From the NCBI GenBank assembly GCA_046349975.1, contig JAXMBH010000002.1:124001-188000 (forward strand): a stretch of 64,000 nt of DNA. The letters are read 5' to 3'. Each line of letters starts with the position of its first letter. Position 1 is the stretch's first letter. Positions 53,395 through 60,306 of this stretch are shown piece after piece. A program made the translations under genes and the position numbers. Below the pieces are notes generated by a model. That model searched no databases. It had not been told where the DNA came from and saw only the letters and a list, made by a program, of their open reading frames with translations. Source of the stretch: JABDGM01 sp046349975. Its GTDB lineage: Bacteria; Planctomycetota; Planctomycetia; Pirellulales; Lacipirellulaceae.

Positions 53395-53766
53395 TCAAGC
53401 CGTCACACTATTGCCCACATTGCTGCGAATCGCTGCAAGTAGCTGCTGCAATTCCTGCTCGAGCTCGATAAACTGGGCATCCACATGTTCGAGTTTTGCG
53501 TGGTGGCCGGCGTCTTCAATTTGCTGAGCGGCCTGCCCTGCCCTTTCGCCGCCGCAGCCAAGCACGAGCCCTTTCAGGGCGTGCGCCTTCGCGCGAATGC
53601 TTGCCGCGTCCCTCCGTTCCACTGCCTGCTTCAGTTCCTCGGCGAGTGGTGGCGCATCATCCAACAGGATGGCCGCCATCTCACGGAAAAGTTGTTCATC
53701 GCCACCAAAGCGGGTTAGAGTCGCCTCAATGTTGAGAATCCTTGCAGTCAACGCACCATCTCTCAT
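53395..53766 (-). CDS. Histidine phosphotransfer (Hpt) domain protein
   Basis: 123 aa, one four-helix Hpt domain: FGGDEQLFREMAAILLDDAPPLAEELKQAV, then IRAKAHALKGLVLGCGGERAGQAAQQIED with the phospho-His in the HALKG motif, and a C-terminal helix ELEQELQQLLAAI. Stand-alone Hpt proteins carry phosphate between receivers of hybrid kinases and response regulators. It is convergent with the NtrC-family gene (249 nt apart). No sigma-54-type site was found upstream. Confidence 0.85.
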   Translation of the reverse strand: MRDGALTARILNIEATLTRFGGDEQLFREMAAILLDDAPPLAEELKQAVERRDAASIRAKAHALKGLVLGCGGERAGQAAQQIEDAGHHAKLEHVDAQFIELEQELQQLLAAIRSNVGNSVTA

Positions 53767-53880
53767 CGCTGTCCACTCGGCCGCAACTCACACCATTTAC
53801 CCGCGGTAACGGAACCGCAACTAACGACGTTTCGGCTACACTGTAATCGAAACACCTGCGGAAGTGTATTGCCGGCGGAG

Positions 53881-54069
53881 TTATATGGCGTCGCCGCGTG
53901 CGTGCCCGCATTCGGAGGTCCGCCAGTCCTGTAAATAATTTCGCAGTTTAGTGGGGATATCGGGCGGCAAACCTTCGCGGCGGCGGCGTTCCGTTGCGGA
54001 CCAATTTCCGCGGACTTCAGCGGCTCGTTGCCGCACTTCATTCGTGCTGATTCTGCTGATTCTTAACAT
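53881..54069 (-). CDS. Small basic hypothetical protein
   Basis: 62 aa. The start at 54069 has AGGAG 7 nt upstream, which supports a real gene despite its size. Sequence VRQRAAEVRGNWSATERRRREGLPPDIPTKLRNYL is basic and helical, with a WSxxERxxRxGLPPDIP stretch that looks like a conserved small-protein motif. No TM segment. Its start is about 50 nt after the KR-rich gene on the same strand, so it is probably co-transcribed from the perfect sigma-54-type site at 54543-54558. Confidence 0.6.
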   Translation of the reverse strand: MLRISRISTNEVRQRAAEVRGNWSATERRRREGLPPDIPTKLRNYLQDWRTSECGHARGDAI

Positions 54070-54120
54070 TGGTCGGCTCCTGCTGAACTGCATGCTCGTG
54101 TGCGAAAGAATTGTTTGCGT

Positions 54121-54429
54121 CTATTTCGAAGCGTTCTGTTTTCGAGTACGGGCAGCCTTTCTTGCCGAGGCCCGTCGGGCGGCCTTTGGCCGGGCGGCCG
54201 CTGCTGCACCGCCTTTCTTGCCACCAGTACGCGATGGCACCTTGTTTTGTTCCTTGCCGCGACCGGAACCCCCCGGTTTCTTGCCGCCATGGTCGCTGGC
54301 ATTCACCGTCGCCCAGGCCCGCCGCTCCGCTTCTTTCTCCGACAAGCCGCGGCTTTCGTAGCCCTCTTCGATATGCTGCGCCTTGCGTTTTTGCTTGTCC
54401 GTATATTTCGATTTTTCGCCTCGCGGCAT
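54121..54429 (-). CDS. KR-rich stress-type small protein (plasmid-stabilisation-like)
   Basis: 102 aa from the ATG at 54429, preceded by GGGAGGGAG. The N-terminus PRGEKSKYTDKQKRKAQHIEEGYESRGLSEKEAERRAWATVN is a recognisable conserved small-protein domain found in many bacteria beside stress genes and often annotated only as hypothetical or plasmid-stabilisation. The C-terminal half is Lys/Arg/Ala/Gly-rich (GGKKGGAAAAARPKAARRAS), suggesting nucleic-acid binding. A perfect sigma-54-type promoter lies about 115 nt upstream. Confidence 0.8.
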   Translation of the reverse strand: MPRGEKSKYTDKQKRKAQHIEEGYESRGLSEKEAERRAWATVNASDHGGKKPGGSGRGKEQNKVPSRTGGKKGGAAAAARPKAARRASARKAARTRKQNASK

Positions 54430-54542
54430 GACTCCCTCCCTGGCCATTTTCGGCCGGCCGATGGATGGTTATTGCAGCGCCGCCCGGAGCGTCTAAATTG
54501 ACCGCCGCCAGACAACACTTTATGCAAGTTGGCAGGTGGATT

Positions 54543-54558
54543 AGCAAGAACCGTGCCA
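54543..54558 (-). promoter_or_regulatory. Perfect sigma-54 -24/-12 promoter for the KR-rich gene
   Basis: Minus-strand reading TGGCACGGTTCTTGCT matches TGGCACG-N4-TTGCW at all 12 scored positions. The expected transcript starts near 54532, about 100 nt before the ATG at 54429. Confidence 0.85.
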
Positions 54559-54750
54559 CCCCAAACTTTTTGTCGGATAGGTTACGCTGCAGGCGCAAAT
54601 GTGCTTGCTTTCCCACCAGGTTAGAGCATGGCTCGGATGATGCGGCATTGTTCAATTGACGCCGAACGACCAAGTCGGCGCACCGGTAACCGCCCTCGGC
54701 CTCAAGGCCGAATGCCGCTGCGTTTCTATAGTGGACGACGAATTGACTAG

Positions 54751-54766
54751 TGGCATACGACGTGCT
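54751..54766 (+). promoter_or_regulatory. Sigma-54-type site for the glycine-zipper stress gene
   Basis: TGGCATACGACGTGCT matches at 9 of 12 positions with the ten-base GG to GC spacing. The expected start near 54777 is about 55 nt before the ATG at 54833. Confidence 0.6.
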
Positions 54767-54832
54767 TGCTCTCTTTGACGCATCTTGAGTTAAGGTTACG
54801 AGAATTTTGGCCCCATAATGAAGGCGGCAACA

Positions 54833-55384
54833 ATGGCAAGCAATACAACCACGGTGAAACTAAACGAACACGCAAGCGAGGAGCGGCCGATTGAAGTCGG
54901 CGTGTTTGATGCGATCGATGCCGCCCGCCAGGCCGTGCACGGCCTGCGAGCGGCCGGATTTGGCATCGGGCAAATCACGGTCGTGTGCTCCGACGAAACA
55001 AAGGAACGTTATTTTAGCGAGTTCGAACATCAAGATCCCGCGGGCACTCACACGCCGACGGCTTCGATCGCGGGTGGAACGATAGGGGCAGTCGTTGGCG
55101 GTTTGGCCGTTGTGGCATCCGCCGTGGCTACCGGTAGTTTGGCGCTGTGGGCGGCCGGACCGATTTCAGCGTGGGCTGGCGGCGTGGCTGGCGGCCTCGT
55201 GGGCGCAATGATGACACGCGGCGTCGAGAAAGAGTTGGCAAACTACTATCAACAAGCCGTGATGAACGGTCAGATTTTGGTGGCGGCCGAGGATCACAGC
55301 GAGGCGAGCGCCAGCCGTCTGGCAGAGGCCGCGCGCATTCTTTCCCAGGCGGGCGCAAAGCCCCTGCCGTTGCGAGAAGGCTAG
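54833..55384 (+). CDS. General-stress-type protein with glycine-zipper membrane region
   Basis: 183 aa from the ATG at 54833 (frame open to 54818). The N-terminal part PIEVGVFDAIDAARQAVHGLRAAGFGIGQITVVCSDE has the fold seen in general stress protein 17M-like proteins. The middle is a Gly/Ala-rich hydrophobic double segment (SIAGGTIGAVVGGLAVVASAVATGSLALWAAGP, GGVAGGLVGAMM), followed by a soluble region ending in SEASASRLAEAARILSQAGA. Probably membrane-associated; the molecular role is unknown. A sigma-54-type site lies upstream. Confidence 0.78.
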   Translation: MASNTTTVKLNEHASEERPIEVGVFDAIDAARQAVHGLRAAGFGIGQITVVCSDETKERYFSEFEHQDPAGTHTPTASIAGGTIGAVVGGLAVVASAVATGSLALWAAGPISAWAGGVAGGLVGAMMTRGVEKELANYYQQAVMNGQILVAAEDHSEASASRLAEAARILSQAGAKPLPLREG

Positions 55385-55548
55385 GCGGCAGTGCGGCATT
55401 CTTGATGGGTGCGCAACCACATTGGTCCGAAGTACGTCATAAGTGCGGCTGCCACCAGTGCTTGCATCGCAAAGTTTTAGCTTCGCTTTCGCACAACGAT
55501 TACGCGCAAGCCGTACAACGCGTGTTCGTGCGACGTAGTCGACCACTC

Positions 55549-55564
55549 CGGCACATGAAATGCT
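55549..55564 (+). promoter_or_regulatory. Sigma-54-type site for the small lipoprotein gene
   Basis: CGGCACATGAAATGCT matches at 9 of 12 positions with correct spacing. The expected start near 55575 is about 80 nt before the ATG at 55656. Confidence 0.6.
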
Positions 55565-55655
55565 TTAGCCAACGTAACCGAAAATAACGACTTTGTTTTC
55601 CTGGATTGTTTTTCTTTGCCATCCTCGCATAGGCGCTGGAGGCACGTTGCACACT

Positions 55656-55958
55656 ATGAAGATTAACCACCGCTTCACCGCTCTGACCTTGCTCGGCACC
55701 AGTTTGTTCATTGAACTCGCTGGGTGCTCATCGAAGCCCGTCGGGCAGTCGACAACCACTCGCGGCGTAGCAGAACACGATACGGCGGCTCCGGTCACGC
55801 CGCCGCCGGTGACAACACCCGCGCCTGCACCGTCGACCGACGCGACGAGCGATCGGCCGGGTGACCGCAAAGTGGATGTGCAGGTCGGCGGACCGGCCGG
55901 AGTCAACGTCCAAGTCGGACCAAAGACTGGCGCCAACAACGGTACAACGGCGCAATAA
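55656..55958 (+). CDS. Small Pro/Thr-rich lipoprotein
   Basis: 100 aa. Lipoprotein signal: basic KINHR, hydrophobic FTALTLLGTSLFIEL, lipobox LAGCSS. The mature part is low-complexity (APVTPPPVTTPAPAPSTD) followed by KVDVQVGGPAGVNVQVGPKTG with two VxVQVG repeats. Function unknown. GGAGG lies 14 nt before the ATG, rather far. In-frame upstream starts exist from 55593 but precede the signal peptide. The Cys-rich gene follows on the same strand. Confidence 0.72.
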   Translation: MKINHRFTALTLLGTSLFIELAGCSSKPVGQSTTTRGVAEHDTAAPVTPPPVTTPAPAPSTDATSDRPGDRKVDVQVGGPAGVNVQVGPKTGANNGTTAQ

Positions 55959-56100
55959 CTAACGTCGACTGCAAATTGTGTTGTGACCTCGAGCGAATGA
56001 AGGCACTTCGCGGTGCGATTCGGGTTAGCTCCTGAGAAGTGGAGTCGCTTCGCTCAACTGGATGTTTTTCGTTTCCGCGTTTTTGAAAAGGAGAAGTTGT

Positions 56101-56817
56101 ATGATATTGAATCAACGTAGCGTTGCGTTAGCGGCGACGGTCGTGGCCGCCCTGCTCGTCTTCGCGACCAGCGATGCCCAAGCGCGTCACCGCCGTGGCG
56201 GCAGCTGCGGGTCCTGCGGTGGCGAGTCTTCCGGCTCCTGGGGTTCCTCAGGATCCTGGGGCGGTTCCTCATGTGGCTCGTTCGGCGGTCGGTGGCGCCG
56301 TCACCATGGTAGCTCCGGGAGCTGTGGCAGTTCCGGCGGCAGCAGCTGTGGCTGCGAAAGCGAGGCCAGCTGCAGCTCATGCCAATCCAGCTGCAACACT
56401 TGTGAGTCGAACTGCAACACATGTGAGTCGAGTTGCAATACCTGCGGCACTAGCGAAAGCAGCTGCAGCACTTGCTCTGGTAGTTCAGACGCCGACGACG
56501 ATGACCACAAAGAGTCTCACGAAGCCAATTATCATCAAGATCAGAGTGTCGATAGCCATCGCACGATGACCGGAAGCGCCGAGATGCACGACAACGGTGC
56601 GAACTCGCAGAACCGTAATCGCGAAAATGACGACATGCGCGCTCCAGACCGCGACGATCGTGCCGCCAGTCATTCCAGCAGCTCAACCGACACAAAGTCG
56701 GATAACAGTAGCGACAAGTCGTCGAAAGCAGAGGGCCAAAGCAACGATAGCGACAATAAGGAGAGCAAATCCGACTCATCGAGCGAGAATAAATCAGAAA
56801 CAGGCGCTCCGAAGTAA
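56101..56817 (+). CDS. Exported Cys/Ser/Gly-rich repeat protein with acidic serine-rich tail
   Basis: 238 aa. The start at 56101 follows AAGGAGA by 8 nt. Signal peptide SVALAATVVAALLVFATSDAQA. A Gly/Ser/Cys region (GSCGSCGGESSGSWG, SSCGCESEAS) is followed by cysteine pairs in a regular register (CSSCQSSCNTCESNCNTCES and onwards), with 20 or more Cys in total. The last about 100 residues are Asp/Ser/Asn/Lys-rich and probably disordered. Disulfide cross-linking or metal binding in the envelope is possible; no family is recognised. A near sigma-54 site upstream has wrong spacing and was rejected. Confidence 0.75.
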   Translation: MILNQRSVALAATVVAALLVFATSDAQARHRRGGSCGSCGGESSGSWGSSGSWGGSSCGSFGGRWRRHHGSSGSCGSSGGSSCGCESEASCSSCQSSCNTCESNCNTCESSCNTCGTSESSCSTCSGSSDADDDDHKESHEANYHQDQSVDSHRTMTGSAEMHDNGANSQNRNRENDDMRAPDRDDRAASHSSSSTDTKSDNSSDKSSKAEGQSNDSDNKESKSDSSSENKSETGAPK

Positions 56818-56846
56818 ATCGGACGCGTGTTCGCCAAGTTACGCGA

Positions 56847-56885
56847 AAGAGGCTGGTCAGGCGCTGGTCGCCAGGCCAGCCTCTT
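56847..56885. terminator. Possible hairpin terminator after the Cys-rich gene
   Basis: AAGAGGCTGG (56847-56856) and its exact reverse complement (56876-56885) enclose a 19-nt loop, 30 nt after the Cys-rich stop codon. No strong T-run follows, so termination is tentative. Confidence 0.5.
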
Positions 56886-57006
56886 GGCGTTGCTTCGGCA
56901 CGTCGCGGGGCGCCGAGCGATCGCGCATTTAGAAATACGCGCGCAGAAAAACGGCCACGGCGGCTGAGCAGCCGCGCGTGGCCTCGATCGATGCTCGGGT
57001 GTGCGG

Positions 57007-57522
57007 CTAACGACTACTCACGGATGCCGGATTGACCGAACTCTCGGCGATTTGTGTCAGCTGTTTGTCGGTCGATTTTTCTTCGTCGAGTGTCTGTTCG
57101 AGCAACTCGGCCGCGTAAGAATCGGCAATGCGCTGCGCGAATGTGCGAGCCGTACCATAGGCTGCAATTTCATAATGTTCGACACGCTGCGCCGCCGCAA
57201 TCAGGGCAGCGTCCAAAACGTCTTTGTCGCCTTCAGCGCTCAACACGTTGCTGCCTTCTTTGATGAGCCCACTCATTGCGGCGCACGTCTCTCGTTCGGC
57301 ATCGAGCCCGCGGTGTTCGAAGATCGACTCTAGCCGCTGGGCATGCTTTTCAGTTTGCGTAAGGTGGCTTTGAAATGCGCGTTTGAGCGCCGGGTTGGTC
57401 GCTTTGTCAGCCATTTTCGGAAGCGCGTCAATTAACTGCTGCTCGGCGTCGTACAGGTCCTTCAGCTCGTGAACGAACAGTTCTTCCAAGGAGTTGAACT
57501 CCTCACTCATAAAAAGTCCCAT
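57007..57522 (-). CDS. DUF892 (YciE/YciF-like) ferritin-like protein
   Basis: 171 aa from the ATG at 57522, preceded by GGAGG at 6 nt; an ATG at 57510 is in frame. DUF892 bundle: SLEELFVHELKDLYDAEQQLIDALPKMADKATNPALKRAFQSHLTQTEKHAQRLE, GSNVLSAEGDKDVLDAALIAAAQRVEHYEIAAYGTARTFA and LLEQTLDEEKSTDKQLTQIAE. Glu/His pairs fit a di-iron ferritin-like site. YciE/YciF proteins are stress-induced in other bacteria. Here a sigma-54-type site sits about 80 nt upstream. Confidence 0.9.
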   Translation of the reverse strand: MGLFMSEEFNSLEELFVHELKDLYDAEQQLIDALPKMADKATNPALKRAFQSHLTQTEKHAQRLESIFEHRGLDAERETCAAMSGLIKEGSNVLSAEGDKDVLDAALIAAAQRVEHYEIAAYGTARTFAQRIADSYAAELLEQTLDEEKSTDKQLTQIAESSVNPASVSSR

Positions 57523-57601
57523 CGCTGACCTCCAATACCTTATTGCTATTGCGTGGCTGCGTACATTCACAGGTCGCAGTACTACCCGGCCTAAACCCGG
57601 A

Positions 57602-57617
57602 CGCATAGGTCATGCCA
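57602..57617 (-). promoter_or_regulatory. Sigma-54-type site for the DUF892 gene
   Basis: Minus-strand reading TGGCATGACCTATGCG matches at 9 of 12 positions with correct spacing. The expected start near 57591 is about 70 nt before the ATG at 57522. Confidence 0.6.
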
Positions 57618-58345
57618 ATTGCCCTCGCGCTTGCCACGGCGAAAAATCGTTGAAGACCGATACCGATCGAGGCGGGAGCAGCGTGCGACGTTGGGTGGCC
57701 AGTACTTGGTCGGGCCGTCGCGAGTTTAGAGATACACGGGGCGGTGGCATCGGCTGCAGAGCGTTGCGGCCTCTGCGGAGAAAGCTCTCTCTTGCCGGAT
57801 TGCAGATCTTGGCGGGAACACCGCCCCGTGTATGGGCCTTGCTTGAAAATCGGCGAGGTCGCACTTAGCGACCGACGTGATTTGGTCTCGCGGTTTGAGA
57901 ACCCGCGATGGTATAGGCGGATTTAGCAAGTGATGTGCCGCATAGCGGCCACCGTCCGAAATTAGTCGAAAGTGCTACGCTTTCACGTCAAAAGGGCCGT
58001 ATCGCGCTCCGCATTCGATGCCGACTGGATGGTCCGACAGTGACAGCGTTGAGTTAAATTCGGCCAATCTGAGCGGGGATCAATCATTTGGATCAATGCA
58101 GCACGGTGATGCGTGCCTATCGAGCCGCCACCCAACGAGCGATGTTGTTCAAAACAACACCAGACCTTGGTTTCAAATCGGCCTTGGAAACGGTCGCATC
58201 CGGACCGAGATCGCAAAATATACCTCCTGCTGCCGAGAGTCGCCGGCAGGGAGGCTAGGACAGGTTCGCCTTTCGACTGCCTTGTGGCAACGCCGCGCGT
58301 GACCGCACGATCAAATCTGACCCCACTCTGCCCGTACAACATGAC
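57618..58345. other. Stretch without credible genes between DUF892 and the REC-Fis regulator
   Basis: No open frame here looks like a protein or has a ribosome site. It contains a perfect 15-bp inverted repeat (57732-57833, separate entry). The rest is ordinary composition. Confidence 0.4.
57732..57833. repeat. Perfect 15-bp inverted repeat flanking 72 nt
   Basis: ATACACGGGGCGGTG (57732-57746) is exactly reverse-complemented at 57819-57833. The enclosed 72 nt have smaller complementarities (GCAGAG with CTCTGC). It could be the stem of a structured RNA, a small mobile-element remnant or an invertible segment; nothing decides this. Confidence 0.6.
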
Positions 58346-58361
58346 GGGTATGCGGTTTGCG
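58346..58361 (+). promoter_or_regulatory. Weak sigma-54-type site for the REC-Fis regulator
   Basis: GGGTATGCGGTTTGCG matches at 8 of 12 positions; GG and GC are correctly spaced and TTGC is intact. The expected start is about 75 nt before the ATG at 58446. Weakest of the set. Confidence 0.4.
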
Positions 58362-58445
58362 TTACAGGCACTTTGTTGTGAGATGAACTCAGTCTAAATC
58401 GAAAATTCCCGCGAGGAATTGAGCTTTGAGAGGATACCTACTGCC

Positions 58446-59099
58446 ATGTTTTCTGATGCCATGATACTCGTCGTTGGGGCTGATCCGCAGGACCGCGAAA
58501 TCATTCTTCAAGCACTCGGCGAGACATGTCACGTGGTGGCGGCTCAAAATACGGAAGACGCGCTAGCGCACATCTCGGATCGGGTTCAGCTCGTTATCTG
58601 TGAGAGCAACGGCGCGAGCTTTCGGGGCGAGGACCTGCTGCGGCGATGGAAGTCGACGCGGTCGGGCACGCCGTTTCTCATGCTGATCGGTGAGCATGAT
58701 GTCAACGGCGCGATCAACGCGATGAAGACTGGCGCCGATGATTGCATCGTGAAGCCGATTGCAGTTGGCGCGTTGCGTGACGCTGCAAAGGCGCTCCTGG
58801 CAAATGCTGTTGATCGGCCGGTGAACGGTTCGAACGACCCGTCGTCTGGACGCCGACGTTCAAATATCGATATTCCGCCGGACACCTCGCTCGAGGATTT
58901 GGAGCGCGCGGCGGTCGAGCAGGCTCTCGTTCAACACCATGGCAATCGCACGCATGCGGCTCGCACCCTGGGAATTTCGGTGCGCACGCTGCAGCGGAAG
59001 TTGAAAGCATGGGGAATGCCGATCGTCTCGTTCCCTAGCTCGCCCTCAGCCGCAAATTTTCTACGATCAACTCCATCGTTTCGGGCGCACGTTCATTAA
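58446..59099 (+). CDS. REC-like plus Fis-type HTH regulator lacking the phospho-Asp
   Basis: 217 aa. The receiver-like domain has ILVVGADPQDREIILQAL and Lys in CIVKPIAVG, but the position of the phospho-accepting Asp reads Glu (LVICESNGASFRG), which may mimic a phosphorylated state. C-terminal Fis-type HTH: DLERAAVEQALVQHHGNRTHAARTLGISVRTLQRKLKAWG. There is no AAA+ domain, so it cannot activate sigma-54 alone; the layout resembles RegA/PrrA regulators. An upstream TTG (58419) is less likely. It may modulate the same stress genes as the NtrC-family protein. Confidence 0.82.
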   Translation: MFSDAMILVVGADPQDREIILQALGETCHVVAAQNTEDALAHISDRVQLVICESNGASFRGEDLLRRWKSTRSGTPFLMLIGEHDVNGAINAMKTGADDCIVKPIAVGALRDAAKALLANAVDRPVNGSNDPSSGRRRSNIDIPPDTSLEDLERAAVEQALVQHHGNRTHAARTLGISVRTLQRKLKAWGMPIVSFPSSPSAANFLRSTPSFRAHVH

Positions 59100-59126
59100 G
59101 ACCCTGTAGCGCGTCCCTTATTCCTT

Positions 59127-59174
59127 GGCGGCGGCGGAGCGATGCCTTTAGTTCGTTCTGCAGCCGCCTTTTTT
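59127..59174 (+). terminator. Possible terminator after the REC-Fis gene
   Basis: GGCGGC (59127-59132) pairs with GCCGCC (59163-59168), followed by TTTTTT. The loop is long (30 nt), so folding is less certain, but the T-run is clear. Confidence 0.5.
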
Positions 59175-59220
59175 ATCGGTTTGTGAGCGGCCGAACGACA
59201 CCCGTATGGGACGTCGCAAC

Positions 59221-59254
59221 AAAAAAAGCCCGACTTGCGCCGGGCTTCTTTATT
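59221..59254. terminator. Bidirectional rho-independent terminator
   Basis: Stem AAGCCCG (59226-59232) with CGGGCTT (59241-59247), loop of 8 nt. A run of seven A on one side becomes T7 for minus-strand transcripts (DUF1328 gene), and a T-rich tail follows on the plus side. Confidence 0.8.
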
Positions 59255-59270
59255 AGACGTATTTTCGGTG

Positions 59271-59441
59271 TTATGCGACCGGCGGCCGCAATCGCGGCAC
59301 CACCAGGCTAATCAAGAACAGCACGAGAAACACGAAGAACAATACTTGTGCGATGTAGGTTGCTGTACTAGCAGCTGCACCGAAGCCAAATGCGGCCGCG
59401 ATCAACGCGATCACTAAAAACGTGAGTGCCCAGCTGAGCAT
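59271..59441 (-). CDS. DUF1328-type small membrane protein (YtjA-like)
   Basis: 56 aa, read directly from the minus strand between ATG at 59441 and TAA at 59271. The sequence starts MLSWALTFLVIALIAAAFGF and continues GAAASTATYIAQVLFFVFLV, ending in VVPRLRPPVA. Two TM segments and the W-x-F-V-A-LIAA-FGF pattern fit DUF1328. AAGGGG lies before the ATG. The gene ends just before a strong terminator and has an 11/12 sigma-54-type promoter upstream. Function unknown; relatives are found with stress genes. Confidence 0.87.
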   Translation of the reverse strand: MLSWALTFLVIALIAAAFGFGAAASTATYIAQVLFFVFLVLFLISLVVPRLRPPVA

Positions 59442-59526
59442 GTTGCACCCCTTCCCTTTCTGTAGTATTGGGTGGAATTTACGCTGCAGACGCAGCGATC
59501 AGGTGAAAAACGGTATTGATTGAGTA

Positions 59527-59542
59527 AGCAAGCTGCGTGCCG
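59527..59542 (-). promoter_or_regulatory. Sigma-54-type promoter for the DUF1328 gene
   Basis: Minus-strand reading CGGCACGCAGCTTGCT matches at 11 of 12 positions. The expected start near 59516 is about 75 nt before the ATG at 59441. It lies in a 356-nt divergent gap (59442-59797) that otherwise shows no gene. Confidence 0.78.
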
Positions 59543-59700
59543 AAACGGCGCGTTCGGCGTGCGGTTGATCGGCGCACAAAACTCCGCAAGTACAGATGCT
59601 TTAGCAGGCCGCAGCTAAGAATGACTAGTCTGCGGTGGCGAAAACGGTCAAGAAACAACCAGCACGGTGTCATTGCGACACGCATGCTCGCTCGATGTGT

Positions 59701-59716
59701 CGGTACATCGATTGCT
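59701..59716 (+). promoter_or_regulatory. Sigma-54-type site for the small membrane protein gene at 59798
   Basis: CGGTACATCGATTGCT matches at 9 of 12 positions with TTGCT intact. It shares ACATCGATTGC with the site at 60569-60584. The expected start is about 70 nt before the ATG. Confidence 0.6.
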
Positions 59717-59797
59717 GGCCGATTGATAAAGGATTCGTACTGAGGCACGGCGGCCCGGAACGATTTTCGACATTCAGTCGGCAATGCGAGGTGATCT

Positions 59798-60049
59798 ATG
59801 CGGCTAGTCCTGATTGTGCTTGTTTTGATCGTCGTGGGGTCGCTGGTCGGCTGGATTTCGTTCCGTCGCGATGCCGACCATGCGAGCATCAATCTGGAAA
59901 CCAACGCGATTCGTCAGGATACGAGCAAGGTTATGCAATCTGGCGCGGAATTGCTGCATCGCGCCGGCGACAAGATGGAAGACGAGTCCGTGAACCAACA
60001 AAAACAGGCGCCAGTCACGCGGCGTGAACCGGCGCCTGTAACGCGCTAA
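59798..60049 (+). CDS. Small single-TM protein, function unknown
   Basis: 83 aa. The start is supported by GAGGTGAT 3-6 nt upstream. TM segment LVLIVLVLIVVGSLVGWISF at residues 3-22, then a polar tail (RDADHASINLETNAIRQDTSKVMQSGAELLHRAGDKMEDE) that looks helical, ending with two APVTR repeats. Topology probably N-in with the tail in the periplasm. No family recognised. Convergent with the CsbD gene, whose stop is 14 nt away. A sigma-54-type site lies upstream, as for its neighbours. Confidence 0.75.
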   Translation: MRLVLIVLVLIVVGSLVGWISFRRDADHASINLETNAIRQDTSKVMQSGAELLHRAGDKMEDESVNQQKQAPVTRREPAPVTR

Positions 60050-60062
60050 GAATTCGGCAAGT

Positions 60063-60266
60063 CTAGCGAGGCAGTGCGGTTTCGAACGAGCGCACCTGCC
60101 GCTCTGCTTCATCTCGGGCGAGCCCGTACTTCTTCTCCACGGCGCCGAGGAGTTGATCTCGCTGTCCTTCGATGCGGTCGAGATCATCGTCCGTCAATTC
60201 GCCCCACTTTTCACGGATCTTACCGCGAATTTGTTTCCAGTTGGCTTTAATGATGTCGCCATTCAT
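60063..60266 (-). CDS. CsbD family stress protein
   Basis: 67 aa from the ATG at 60266 (GGAGG 5 nt upstream decides against the ATG at 60278). Family pattern NGDIIKANWKQIRGKIREKWGELTDDDLDRIEGQRDQLLGAVEKKYG is complete. CsbD proteins are abundant small stress-response proteins of unclear mechanism. It follows the 66-aa gene by 40 nt on the same strand, so both likely come from the promoter at 60569-60584. Confidence 0.9.
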   Translation of the reverse strand: MNGDIIKANWKQIRGKIREKWGELTDDDLDRIEGQRDQLLGAVEKKYGLARDEAERQVRSFETALPR

Positions 60267-60306
60267 AAGTGCCTCCATGTGTTTGTTGGACCGAGAACCT
60301 TCAGAT

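Larger units (their letters stand above)
54430..54832. promoter_or_regulatory. 403-nt divergent regulatory region with two sigma-54-type sites
   Basis: Separates the KR-rich gene (minus) from the glycine-zipper stress gene (plus). It carries a minus-strand perfect site (54543-54558) and a plus-strand site (54751-54766), about 190 nt apart. No gene was seen in between. Confidence 0.6.

Noticed and set aside
56011..56028. Sigma-54-like GGCACTTCGCGGTGCG before the Cys-rich gene
   Set aside because: GG and GC are eleven bases apart, not ten, which normally abolishes sigma-54 promoters.
57983..58342. 119-codon minus-strand frame in the gap before the REC-Fis gene
   Set aside because: No ribosome site and no coding-like sequence; overlapping frames on the other strand look the same.
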